This document shows, in pieces, positions 16,504 to 24,162 of a stretch of DNA of 25,752 nt. The stretch is from Bacillota bacterium (lineage in GTDB: Bacteria; Bacillota; Clostridia; Acetivibrionales; Acetivibrionaceae), in NCBI GenBank assembly GCA_023398495.1, contig JAEWSG010000222.1, positions 1 to 25,752 of the forward strand. The letters are read 5' to 3'. Made by a program: the position numbers and the translations under genes. Within the stretch, counting starts at the first letter, position 1. The number at the start of each line of letters is the position of its first letter. The notes below the pieces were generated by a model. It was not told the DNA's origin and did not search any database. It saw nothing but the letters and a program-made list of their open reading frames with translations.

Positions 16504-17391
16504 CTATCTAAAAGCCACGAAATATACTACAACAAGTAATCCTAGCACAATCCTGTAATAACCGAAGGCTGTAAAATCATTCTTTTTAATGTAACCCACC
16601 AGAAATTTAATAGCAAGAATTGAAATAGCAAAAGCTACAATCATACCGGTGAGTAGAATAGTCAACTCCGGCCCTGTAAATGCAAGTCCGAATTTAACAA
16701 CTTTTAAAAGGCTCGCTCCAAACATAATCGGTATTGCCAAAAAGAAAGAAAATTCCGCAGCTATTTCCCTTGAACAACCAATTAGTATAGCACCTAAAAT
16801 AGTTGCACCCGAGCGGGAGGTACCTGGAATCAGGGACAGCACCTGAAATATTCCGATTATTGCAGCTGTCTTATAAGTTAACCTGTCGAAATTGTTAATC
16901 AAAGGCTTCCTTGTCTTGTTCCGTTTTTCCAAAAGAATAAACAAAACACCATATATAATTAAGGTAGCTGTAACTATTGTGTAGTTATAAAACAGTTCAT
17001 CTATTTTATCGTCAAAGGGCACACCTATTAGTGCTGCGGGCAAAATCGCAACTAATACCTTCATCCACAAGGAAACCGTGTCCTTCTTTATATGCACATT
17101 TTCTTTTAAAAAAATCAGAAACTTATTTTGTGACTTGAAATTATTTTTCGTATTCGGCTTTGCATGCTTATTCTTCTTAAAGGATATTGGGAACAGCTTA
17201 TTCCAATATAACAGTATTACAGCTAAAATTGCACCCAGCTGAACAACTACAAAAAACATCTCCTTGAATCCTTCGGACATATTCAGCTTTATAAACTCAT
17301 CCGCTAGAATCATATGTCCTGTGCTGCTTATTGGCAGCCATTCAGTTATACCTTCAATAATGCCCAGAATAATTGCTTTGATAATTTCCAT
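16504..17391 (-). CDS. uppP: Undecaprenyl-diphosphate phosphatase (BacA/UppP family)
   Basis: A 295-residue polytopic membrane enzyme that dephosphorylates undecaprenyl diphosphate to recycle the lipid carrier of peptidoglycan synthesis; family members confer bacitracin tolerance. Both catalytic motifs are intact: EGITEWLPISSTGH near the N-terminus (E13, E17, H26) and PGTSRSGATI at 189-198 with R193. A hydrophilic Lys/Asn-rich stretch (about 71-105) between early TM helices is somewhat longer than in the E. coli protein. It starts with ATG 17391 with an AGAGGAGAGGA upstream. It lies 59 bp after the beta-helix gene with no evident terminator between them, so the two may be co-transcribed. Confidence 0.94.
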   Translation of the reverse strand: MEIIKAIILGIIEGITEWLPISSTGHMILADEFIKLNMSEGFKEMFFVVVQLGAILAVILLYWNKLFPISFKKNKHAKPNTKNNFKSQNKFLIFLKENVHIKKDTVSLWMKVLVAILPAALIGVPFDDKIDELFYNYTIVTATLIIYGVLFILLEKRNKTRKPLINNFDRLTYKTAAIIGIFQVLSLIPGTSRSGATILGAILIGCSREIAAEFSFFLAIPIMFGASLLKVVKFGLAFTGPELTILLTGMIVAFAISILAIKFLVGYIKKNDFTAFGYYRIVLGLLVVVYFVAFR

Positions 17392-17450
17392 CCTGTTTAA
17401 TCCTCTCCTCTTTGAGTGCTATTCCTCAATCCAAATCATTCAGACTACAG

Positions 17451-18620
17451 TTACTCATTCCAAACGTTGCCGCTAAAAGTACAATTTTCAAAAGTAACAG
17501 CTTCATTATAATCAGTCAGATAATCACACACATTATTTTTAAATTCTGTATCCTTTACAAGAACTCTGCCTACAGAATTAACTTCAAAAGCAGTCATACT
17601 AAAGAAATTCGTTCTTGGATTCTTCTCATCAGTATTTTTTGCTTGAGAATTATTGTATACTTTACATTTATTTATAACAACATTACTTTCTCCAACAATA
17701 TCTATAAAACTCCATCCAAAGTTGTTATTGTTGGACATTTCACAGTCTTCAAAGCTAACATCTTTTGAATAAGACACAAATATTATATTACTGTATGCTT
17801 CATGATCAGAAATCCTGCTTTGTTTAAAATTAACATCCTTTGAGTCAAACACTTCAATGGCACGTAAAGAACAATGATTTATATAAGTGTTTATCATATC
17901 CAGGTGTTCAACGCCATCCATGCTTAATCCTACACTTCCGCATCCGTAAAGTTCACATCCGCTGATATTGATATTCTCACTGTTTAAAAAATTTAAAACT
18001 CCTGCATCACAGGTGTATTCGGCCGGAGTGTGTCCAGCAGTGATATTCCTTAGCGTTATATTGCTTACTTGTTCAAAATCCAAAATCTGTGCATATCTAG
18101 GTTCTGTTATTATCTCTGTTTTACCTTCACTTGAACCTTCTATGATTAAATTACTGACATTATTAATATTTAACTCTTTACCATCAGGTACATCTTCCCA
18201 GGTTACCCCATCCTGTAGATCTATATCCTGAGAAATATTTGATAAGTTATATACCCCAGGCTTTAAAACAATCTTTTTATTTGATCCAATAGCTTTCACA
18301 AAATCTTCAGCAGTTTCAACAACTACTTCTTCCAACCTTTGACCAATATAGACGCTGTTACTGTTTCCATCCCAAGATACCTGTTTCCCTAATGCTTCGG
18401 AAACAGCTCTTACAGGTAAGTATGTAGTACCATCATATATAAACGGTTCAACTATTTTTCCATTACCATCCTTTGGAGTAATTTTATCACCATCAACATA
18501 AATCTTAATTCCATTATAAAATGCAGTAATAGACTTTGCAGCAGGAGCTGCAAAAACTGCAGTAGATACTAAAGTTGTAGTTATAACCCCCACAACAAAA
18601 CCTTTTATTTCTTTCTTCAT
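17451..18620 (-). CDS. Secreted stalk-domain and right-handed beta-helix protein
   Basis: A 389-residue exported protein. A signal peptide spans about residues 1-24 (KK start, hydrophobic VVGVITTTLVSTAVF, AxA-type cleavage). Residues about 33-93 are a copper amine oxidase N-terminal-like stalk domain (IYDGTTYLPVRAVSEALGKQVSWD), common in clostridial cell-surface proteins. Residues about 100-389 form a right-handed parallel beta-helix: repeated short strands such as NLIIEGSS, NITLRNITAG, NINISGCELYG, DVSFEDCEM and NVVINKC. Such folds occur in pectate lyases and surface adhesins; I see no certain catalytic residues, so function is unassigned. The ATG has AGGAGGG 7 nt upstream and a strong promoter. 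Confidence 0.85.
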   Translation of the reverse strand: MKKEIKGFVVGVITTTLVSTAVFAAPAAKSITAFYNGIKIYVDGDKITPKDGNGKIVEPFIYDGTTYLPVRAVSEALGKQVSWDGNSNSVYIGQRLEEVVVETAEDFVKAIGSNKKIVLKPGVYNLSNISQDIDLQDGVTWEDVPDGKELNINNVSNLIIEGSSEGKTEIITEPRYAQILDFEQVSNITLRNITAGHTPAEYTCDAGVLNFLNSENINISGCELYGCGSVGLSMDGVEHLDMINTYINHCSLRAIEVFDSKDVNFKQSRISDHEAYSNIIFVSYSKDVSFEDCEMSNNNNFGWSFIDIVGESNVVINKCKVYNNSQAKNTDEKNPRTNFFSMTAFEVNSVGRVLVKDTEFKNNVCDYLTDYNEAVTFENCTFSGNVWNE

Positions 18621-18648
18621 AAAAATTCCCTCCTGTTGACTTTTTAAA

Positions 18649-18677
18649 ATTATACATCATGTGTATTCCAATATCAA
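18649..18677 (-). promoter_or_regulatory. Strong promoter of the beta-helix gene
   Basis: Minus-strand TTGATA (18672-18677), 17-bp spacer and perfect TATAAT (18649-18654), about 30 bp upstream of the start. The -35 box is bracketed by TATTCCA and TGGAATA (18663-18694) and abuts a CCACTAAATGTGG palindrome, which could be an operator. Confidence 0.75.
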
Positions 18678-18715
18678 CCACATTTAGTGGAATAGGATGT
18701 TTCCAAACAAAAAAA

Positions 18716-18733
18716 GCCGAATATTCTATCGGC
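18716..18733 (-). terminator. Rho-independent terminator of the pit-DUF47 operon
   Basis: A short stem GCCGA/TCGGC is followed on the minus strand by TTTTTTTGTTTG. It lies about 90 bp after the DUF47 stop. Confidence 0.65.
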
Positions 18734-18820
18734 AACTTTTGTATAAAAATCTTCAATATTTTATTCAAATTTGTAGAGTTTTTCATCTCTGAATAACGAA
18801 CTCTAAAAAAATTTTTCTGT

Positions 18821-19444
18821 TTATGAGTTCTTCATTATAACATCTTCAATAGCATTTGAAACATCTTCGCACGCATCACAACACTTTTCCAAAAAATGGA
18901 ATGTGGATTCCCATGCTGCCACCTCTTTAAAATCAGTGCAATTTACGTATAAATCTCTAATAGCTTCAGTATAATACTTGTCCCCATCTTCCTCAAGATG
19001 ATTAACATCAACAATCAAATCGTGCAAAGTCTTAGATTTTCTGAAATTATGAAACTCACCCATAGCTACTTTTAAAGAATCACAACATTTAACAATAACT
19101 TCTGTCATCTTCAAAGCATATGGACGTATGTTTGTAACATTAAACATATACATACGGAGTACAACATCCTCAATTGCATCTGTAACATCATCTATTGAAT
19201 TTGCCAATGCCATGATATCTTCTCTCTCGATAGGTGTAATAAATTCCTTAGCCAGCTTCTTTGTCATTACATGCCTTGCTTCATCCCCGCCATGCTCAAT
19301 TTTGTGCATTTCTTCTAATCTCTTTACCAATTCGTCTGCCTTAAAGTTGTTCATGATTTGATTCAATAAAGCTGCAGCTTTACAGGAATAATCAACTAAT
19401 TCTACAAAAGTGTCATAATAGTATTCATCTTTTTTGCGAGCCAT
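18821..19444 (-). CDS. DUF47 (PhoU-like) protein partner of the PiT transporter
   Basis: A 207-residue, all-helical, acidic cytoplasmic protein of the DUF47/PhoU-like family, which is commonly encoded next to PiT phosphate permeases and thought to regulate them. Recognisable segments include HKIEHGGDEARHVMTKKLAKEFITPIEREDIMALANSIDDVTDAIED (residues about 48-95), where the conserved E/D...D pattern may bind metal as in PhoU. ATG 19444 is chosen because AGAGGA is 9 nt upstream; the TTG at 19453 would touch that site. It is 33 bp after pit, and both share the terminator downstream. Confidence 0.9.
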   Translation of the reverse strand: MARKKDEYYYDTFVELVDYSCKAAALLNQIMNNFKADELVKRLEEMHKIEHGGDEARHVMTKKLAKEFITPIEREDIMALANSIDDVTDAIEDVVLRMYMFNVTNIRPYALKMTEVIVKCCDSLKVAMGEFHNFRKSKTLHDLIVDVNHLEEDGDKYYTEAIRDLYVNCTDFKEVAAWESTFHFLEKCCDACEDVSNAIEDVIMKNS

Positions 19445-19477
19445 AATTCCCAATCCTCTTTCATTAAATTATTGTTC

Positions 19478-20533
19478 TTAAAATACCTGCATGAATAACA
19501 GTGCCATTAAAAAGCCTATAATACCACATCCAGGGAAGGTAAGAATCCATGCTACCATCATTTCTTTAACTACTCCCCAGTTTACAGAAGAAATACGTTT
19601 TGCCGCTCCAACACCCATTACAGCTGTTGTCTTTGTATGGGTAGTACTAACCGGCAAACCAAAAACTGATGATATAAACAAGCATATAACTCCTGCCGTA
19701 TCAGCAGAAAACCCCTGATACTTTTCAAGTTTAACCATATCCATTCCTACCGCTTTTATAATACGGTATCCACCGATCGAAGTACCCAAAGCCATTACAA
19801 CTGAGCAAAGAACAATCAGCCAGAACGGAATATGCGGGAAAGATGTAACATTAGCCTGTCCCTTTGCTAAAAACATTCCCAGCAGAAATACTCCAATAAA
19901 TTTCTGCCCATCCTGTGCACCATGCATAAATGCCATGCCTGCACTTGCAAGTATCTGAGCATCCTTAAAAAGCGTAAAGGTTTTAGTTCTGTTAAACCCG
20001 CCGCAAATCAATTCGATTAACTTTACAACCATCCAGCCCATAAAAAAACCTAATACTATAGATAGTACTAAGCCATAAAGAACTTTAACCCACTCACCAA
20101 AGTTAATCCCGCCAATACCTCCCTGAAGGGCAATTGCTGCACCACTGACACCTGCAATCAAAGCGTGGCTTTCACTTGTTGGAATTCCGAACCACCAGGC
20201 AGTTGTTGCCCATAGTACGATAGCGAAAAGAGCTGCGCAAAGAGCTATCAGGGCATCTTGAGACTTACCTCCAAAGTCAACCATCTTGTAAATAGTCTGT
20301 GCTACCTTGGCATTTACCATAGACATAACCAAAACACCAAGGAAATTAAACACAGCAGCCATAACAATAGCTGTCTTTGGTTTGATTGATCTGGTTGAAA
20401 CACATGTAGCAATAGCATTAGGAGCATCTGTCCAACCATTAACCAATATAACCCCCAATGTAAGAAGAGTGGTTATAATCAGTGCCGGGTTTCTAATTAA
20501 TTCGTTTAAAAAAGAACTAAGCGTTATTGTCAT
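19478..20533 (-). CDS. pit: PiT-family inorganic phosphate transporter
   Basis: A 351-residue inner-membrane permease that takes up phosphate (usually as metal-phosphate) using the ion gradient. Both copies of the PiT signature are present: GWTDAPNAIATCVSTRS near the N-terminus and GLPVSTTHTKTTAVMGVGA near the C-terminus, with about ten TM segments and a cytoplasmic loop around KLIELICGGFNRTKTF. It starts at ATG 20533; the nearest AAAGGA is 13 nt upstream, better placed for an overlapping upstream ORF. The promoter region has eight PhoP-box-like repeats, which predicts phosphate-starvation control. Confidence 0.93.
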   Translation of the reverse strand: MTITLSSFLNELIRNPALIITTLLTLGVILVNGWTDAPNAIATCVSTRSIKPKTAIVMAAVFNFLGVLVMSMVNAKVAQTIYKMVDFGGKSQDALIALCAALFAIVLWATTAWWFGIPTSESHALIAGVSGAAIALQGGIGGINFGEWVKVLYGLVLSIVLGFFMGWMVVKLIELICGGFNRTKTFTLFKDAQILASAGMAFMHGAQDGQKFIGVFLLGMFLAKGQANVTSFPHIPFWLIVLCSVVMALGTSIGGYRIIKAVGMDMVKLEKYQGFSADTAGVICLFISSVFGLPVSTTHTKTTAVMGVGAAKRISSVNWGVVKEMMVAWILTFPGCGIIGFLMALLFMQVF

Positions 20534-20582
20534 TTTTCATCAACTTTCCTTTAGTTTTTCACAATTTTTCACCTAAATGCAT
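20517..20582 (-). promoter_or_regulatory. Two short upstream ORFs and GTGAAAAA repeats in the pit leader
   Basis: The leader encodes MHLGEKL-stop (20559-20582, AAGGTG 4 nt upstream) and MKNDNNA-stop (20517-20540, AAAGGA 6 nt upstream). The second overlaps the pit ATG in another frame. Three GTGAAAAA copies occur at 20555-20562, 20565-20572 and 20582-20589. These may be chance, or may lower pit translation. Confidence 0.3.
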
Positions 20583-20605
20583 TTTTCACCTTCTTGACCT
20601 ACTCT

Positions 20606-20634
20606 AGAATAGCATATTTCACCATGATATACAA
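20606..20634 (-). promoter_or_regulatory. Candidate promoter of pit
   Basis: Minus-strand TTGTAT (20629-20634), 17-bp spacer and TATTCT (20606-20611), about 73 bp upstream of the start. A second -10-like TATTCT at 20680-20685, closer to the PhoP-box array, could be the activated promoter. Confidence 0.5.
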
Positions 20635-20719
20635 TATACTTTCTGAAAATCCAAAACACCTTATAATGCTCAAATTTCAGAATAAAACAGAAGATTTTTT
20701 TCCAAAACCCAGCCCTTAT

Positions 20720-20802
20720 CCAACATATTCCTAACCTTCTTCTAACAATGACATAACATATACTTAACATCTCTCTAACATTTATTTAACATACATTTAA
20801 CA
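20720..20802 (+). promoter_or_regulatory. PhoP-box array: eight TTAACA-like elements at exact 11-bp spacing
   Basis: The AACA (once AACC) cores start at 20722, 20733, 20744, 20755, 20766, 20777, 20788 and 20799, each 11 bp after the last. The hexamers are CCAACA, CTAACC, CTAACA, ATAACA, TTAACA, CTAACA, TTAACA and TTAACA. In Firmicutes, PhoP binds direct TTAACA-like repeats with this period, usually four copies. The array sits in the 395-bp gap before pit, about 190 bp from its start codon, with the consensus on the strand opposite to pit. Confidence 0.8.
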
Positions 20803-20878
20803 TAAAAATCAAGTATTTTCTATCTATATTGAACGCGATAAAAATTTTACAGAGCACTTCAATTTTCAACAAAAAAGA

Positions 20879-20900
20879 GTTACAGATCAAAGTCTGTAAC
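20879..20900 (-). terminator. Rho-independent terminator of the AMP ligase gene
   Basis: A perfect 8-bp stem GTTACAGA/TCTGTAAC is followed on the minus strand by TCTTTTTTG, about 29 bp after the ligase stop. Confidence 0.8.
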
Positions 20901-20928
20901 CCCCATTTTAAGCGAAAATGCCGGAAGA

Positions 20929-22563
20929 TCATTTTGTCGTCTGTGCTTCAACCAGCCTCTTACCGCAATATATTTCACGAAGGCGAGGCTTCTCAATTTT
21001 TCCGGTTGGATTTCTCGGAACCTGAGCAAAAATAATTTTGTGCGGTCTTTTATAACGTGGCAATTCCTTACAGAATTCATTAATATCATCTTCAGTGCAT
21101 ACAGCACCTTCCTTCAGCTCTATAATAGCTGCTGCAATTTCTCCAAGCCTCTCATCTGGAAGTCCTATGACAGCTACATCCTTTATTGCCTGATGTGCCC
21201 GCAAAAAGTCTTCTATCTGAACAGGATATAAATTTTCACCACCGGTAATAATTACATCCTTCTTACGGTCAACAAGATAAATAAAGCCGTCTTCGTCCAT
21301 TTTTGCAACATCACCGGTATATAACCAGCCATCTTTTAATATTTCGGATGTTGCTTTCGGATTGTTAAAGTAACACTTCATAACGCCGGGACCTTTGACA
21401 ATCAATTCACCAACCTCACCCACAGCAACAGGCTCACCATTGTCTTTAACAATAGCTGTTTCCCACAAATATCCTGCTTTTCCGATTGATCCAACCTTGT
21501 GAATATTTTCTACTCCAAGATGTACACAGCCTGGGCCAATTGATTCACTGAGCCCATAGTTTGTATCATACTCATGTTCAGGAAATACCTGCTTCCAGCG
21601 ACGTATCAAACTAGGGGGAACAGGTTGTGCTCCAACGTGCATAAGCCTCCATTGGTCAAGCCTGTAATCTTCCAATCGGATTTCACCTCTGTCAATTGCA
21701 TCCAGAATGTCCTGCACCCATGGAACAAGGAGCCAGACAATAGTTGCTTTTTCTTCAGAAACTGCCTGCATAACCCACTCGGGTTTAACTCCCCTTAATA
21801 ACACAGCTTTGCTTCCGGCCAACAAACTGCCAAACCAATGCATTTTTGCACCGGTATGATAGAGTGGCGGAATACACAAAAATACATCTTCACGTGTCTG
21901 TGAATGATGGTTCTGCTCTGTCATGCATGAAGATACCAGTGCACTATGAGAGTGCAAAATTGCTTTTGGAAATCCGGTTGTACCCGAAGAGAAATAAATT
22001 GCTGCATCATCCTCGTCTTTCAATTCAACAGCAGGAGCTGTAGAAGAACAAAAAGATACGAGTTTGTCATAACTGTCGGCAAAAGTAGGTCTATTTTCAC
22101 CAACATAAAAAAATGTCTTAATACCATCCAGATGATCAAATACCTGCTCTACACGACCGATGAATTCAGGACCGAATATCAGCGTATTAGCCTCTGACAG
22201 CTCAAGGCAATATTTAATCTCTTCTGCAGTATATCGATAATTCATTGGAACAGCTAAAGCTCCTGTTTTTAATGTACCAAAGTAAATAGGAAGCCATTCG
22301 AGGCAGTTCATAAGTAAAATTGCTACCTTATCACCTTTTTTGATACCACGAGTGAGCAAAAGGTTAGCAAAACGATTCGCCTTTGTATCAAATTCCTTCC
22401 ATGTCATTTCACGACGATATTTCTCTGCCGGGCTTGTCTCAATCAAATTATATTCACGCCATGTTACTGTGTGATCTGGCTGGTTGGCCGGATTGATTTC
22501 CACCAGGCTGACCTCTGAGGGATAAAGCTTTGCATTTCTTTCAAGAAAATCAGTAATTGCCAT
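20929..22563 (-). CDS. AMP-dependent acyl-CoA synthetase/ligase
   Basis: A 544-residue class I adenylate-forming enzyme that activates a carboxylic acid with ATP and transfers it to CoA. The ATP loop is FSSGTTGFPK (191-200), followed by YGLSES (336-341), YTGD (415-418), DRKKD (432-436) and the C-terminal catalytic lysine K522 in PTGKIEK, so the enzyme looks complete. The acid substrate cannot be read from sequence; medium-chain or aromatic acids are typical of this group. An insertion at about 31-52 contains two similar phrases, TWREYN and TWKEFD. The ATG follows GAAGGGGTG. It appears monocistronic, with a long leader before it and its own terminator. Confidence 0.88.
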   Translation of the reverse strand: MAITDFLERNAKLYPSEVSLVEINPANQPDHTVTWREYNLIETSPAEKYRREMTWKEFDTKANRFANLLLTRGIKKGDKVAILLMNCLEWLPIYFGTLKTGALAVPMNYRYTAEEIKYCLELSEANTLIFGPEFIGRVEQVFDHLDGIKTFFYVGENRPTFADSYDKLVSFCSSTAPAVELKDEDDAAIYFSSGTTGFPKAILHSHSALVSSCMTEQNHHSQTREDVFLCIPPLYHTGAKMHWFGSLLAGSKAVLLRGVKPEWVMQAVSEEKATIVWLLVPWVQDILDAIDRGEIRLEDYRLDQWRLMHVGAQPVPPSLIRRWKQVFPEHEYDTNYGLSESIGPGCVHLGVENIHKVGSIGKAGYLWETAIVKDNGEPVAVGEVGELIVKGPGVMKCYFNNPKATSEILKDGWLYTGDVAKMDEDGFIYLVDRKKDVIITGGENLYPVQIEDFLRAHQAIKDVAVIGLPDERLGEIAAAIIELKEGAVCTEDDINEFCKELPRYKRPHKIIFAQVPRNPTGKIEKPRLREIYCGKRLVEAQTTK

Positions 22564-22627
22564 TTTCTAACACCCCTTCTTTATCTATAAAATTGTTGAA
22601 ACTTAGTCAAGTTCGATAAAAATATAG

Positions 22628-22690
22628 CCTCCGTACAAGCAGATACAAACTGCATTGTAACAGAGGACTGATAACTCCATGGTACCATCT
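22628..22690 (-). promoter_or_regulatory. Attenuator-like leader of the AMP ligase (T-box-like UGGUACC)
   Basis: On the minus strand, a UGGUACC (22681-22687) lies between AGA and GGA, which can pair with UCCUCU (22662-22667). That same UCCUCU begins a long terminator-like stem at 22628-22666, CCTCTGT.ACAA.GCAG with CTGCTTGTACGGAGG, followed by CTATATTTTT. This gives mutually exclusive folds as in T-box antitermination, but I find no convincing Stem I or specifier loop upstream, and ATGGTACCAT is itself a palindrome. The leader identity remains open. Confidence 0.4.
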
Positions 22691-22808
22691 CAATTTACTG
22701 CCACCATACAGCATACCTCCACATAAAATCACAGACTTCTGATGTTGTGGCAAGTCAAAAGGCGTTCCCGTCGCAGTCTACATAAAAAACGCTTATAAAG
22801 TTAATTCC

Positions 22809-22837
22809 ATTTTATCATCCAAATGTAGAATTTTCAA
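22809..22837 (-). promoter_or_regulatory. Promoter of the AMP ligase gene, flanked by direct repeats
   Basis: Minus-strand TTGAAA (22832-22837), 17-bp spacer, TAAAAT (22809-22814); start near 22802 and a leader of about 240 nt. A 10-bp direct repeat, CTTTATAAGC on this strand, occurs just upstream (22840-22849) and just after the start point (22791-22800). Confidence 0.6.
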
Positions 22838-22944
22838 GTGCTTATAAAGGGGTGCACATTCTAATATGAGCAACATATTAAATACACTCAAAAGATCTTA
22901 AAATTCGAACATCACATATGAAATGTGGAAACCATCGGGTACGT

Positions 22945-23940
22945 TTATTGGTTAAAAAGTCCGAGGTACTCCCCGTAACCTTCCTTTTCCATATCTTCTA
23001 CAGGTACAAAACGCAGTGCTGCTGAATTTATACAATACCTTGTACCGGTTGGCATCGGACCATCACCAAATACATGGCCTAAGTGAGAGTCTCCATATTT
23101 GCTTCTCACTTCAGTACGTATCATAAAATGGCTCTTGTCTATCTTTTCTTTTATGTTTTCCTTAACAAGGGGCTTATCAAAACTTGGCCATCCGCAGCCC
23201 GAATCAAATTTGTCAAGTGAACTGAACAGTGGCTCACCTGATACAATATCTACATAAATACCTTCTTTTTTGTTATTCCAATATTCATTTCCAAAGGGTC
23301 TTTCAGTAGCGTTCTCCTGGGTTACCTGATACTGGAGAGCAGTTAGTTTTTCCTTCAGCGTGTTGTCATCGGGTTTTTCAAATTTCTTTTTTCTGGCTTC
23401 TCTGATTTTGCAGGTATTCTGAATAAAAGCTTCCCGCCCTGATCCAGTCTTATAGTTCTTATAATTCTCAGGATTTTTCAAATGATAATCCTGATGGTAG
23501 TCCTCTGCCGGATAGAATTCCGAAGTCTTTAATATTTTTGTTGCAATATCTCTATTATATAGACCTTCAGCTTCAAGATTTCTTTTTGAAGCCTCTGCCA
23601 GTTCTCTCTGTTCTTCATCATGGTAAAATATAGCTGTCTGGTACTGTGAACCTTTGTCAAAAAATTGTCCTTCGGGGTCAGTCGGGTCAATCTGACTCCA
23701 AAAAACATCAAGCACAGCCTCATACGAAACTATGCCAGGATCGTATTTTATCTGTACAGCCTCATAGTGTCCTGTATTTCCATCACAAACCTGTTCATAC
23801 GATGGATCCTTGGTAATTCCGCCAGTATAACCTGCAAGCACTTCATGTACACCTTCTAGTTTTTTGAACGGAGGAATCATACACCAAAAACATCCACCTG
23901 CAAAAGTGGCCAGTTTTAATCCTTCAAATTCACTTTTCAT
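22945..23940 (-). CDS. msrAB: Fused peptide methionine sulfoxide reductase MsrA-MsrB
   Basis: A 331-residue cytoplasmic repair enzyme that reduces both stereoisomers of methionine sulfoxide. The N-terminal MsrA domain (about 6-165) has the catalytic GGCFWC with C17. The C-terminal MsrB domain (about 200-331) has the catalytic Cys in RYCINSAAL (C303) and a likely resolving Cys in SGCGWPSF (C249), as in PilB-type enzymes; the zinc CxxC pairs of other MsrB proteins are absent. ATG 23940 is chosen for its GTGGGA upstream and because MsrA begins there; the in-frame TTG at 23991 has no RBS. The gene is divergent from the lipoprotein gene. A clear terminator is not visible downstream. Confidence 0.93.
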   Translation of the reverse strand: MKSEFEGLKLATFAGGCFWCMIPPFKKLEGVHEVLAGYTGGITKDPSYEQVCDGNTGHYEAVQIKYDPGIVSYEAVLDVFWSQIDPTDPEGQFFDKGSQYQTAIFYHDEEQRELAEASKRNLEAEGLYNRDIATKILKTSEFYPAEDYHQDYHLKNPENYKNYKTGSGREAFIQNTCKIREARKKKFEKPDDNTLKEKLTALQYQVTQENATERPFGNEYWNNKKEGIYVDIVSGEPLFSSLDKFDSGCGWPSFDKPLVKENIKEKIDKSHFMIRTEVRSKYGDSHLGHVFGDGPMPTGTRYCINSAALRFVPVEDMEKEGYGEYLGLFNQ

Positions 23941-24063
23941 AATAAATCCCACGCTTCCGTAACTATTTTTTATATTAGTAATACCCTTCAAATCTGCATT
24001 TAATCATTCGCCTGTTTTCTGCAGTGAGAAACACTCTACTTTTCTTAGACTACTAAAATAGTC

Positions 24064-24092
24064 TTTACACATACAAGCTTTTATTGTAATAT
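24064..24092 (+). promoter_or_regulatory. Promoter of the lipoprotein-membrane protein pair
   Basis: TTTACA (24064-24069), 17-bp spacer, TAATAT (24087-24092); start near 24099. Just upstream is a GACTA/TAGTC hairpin (about 24046-24063) between the divergent genes, with another TAGTCT near 24111. Confidence 0.55.
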
Positions 24093-24162
24093 ATATTTAT
24101 ACTATCACAATAGTCTGATGGTTAAAATATTTTTTGCCAAACCTTTTATGGGGGGTGTTATT

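Noticed and set aside
18514..18786. Minus-strand 90-codon frame upstream of the beta-helix gene
   Set aside because: It crosses the strong promoter and the start of the beta-helix gene in another frame and has no RBS or recognisable domain.
20573..20770. Minus-strand 65-codon frame in the pit leader
   Set aside because: It overlaps the PhoP-box array and the pit promoter, and its composition is not protein-like.
20720..20802. CRISPR or minisatellite array
   Set aside because: The repeat unit is about 6 bp with an 11-bp period and variable 5-bp gaps, which fits a regulator-binding array before a phosphate gene, not CRISPR.
20880..21107. Minus-strand 75-codon frame over the end of the AMP ligase
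   Set aside because: It is a frame-shifted shadow of the ligase C-terminus that runs through its terminator.
22670..22830. Firm T-box riboswitch call before the AMP ligase
   Set aside because: UGGUACC and overlapping folds are present, but no Stem I, AGUA-type specifier loop or other T-box landmarks were found, so it is kept only as an attenuator-like leader.
23529..23859. Short open frames on both strands within msrAB
   Set aside because: They lie in other frames of the MsrA region and have no RBS or family features.
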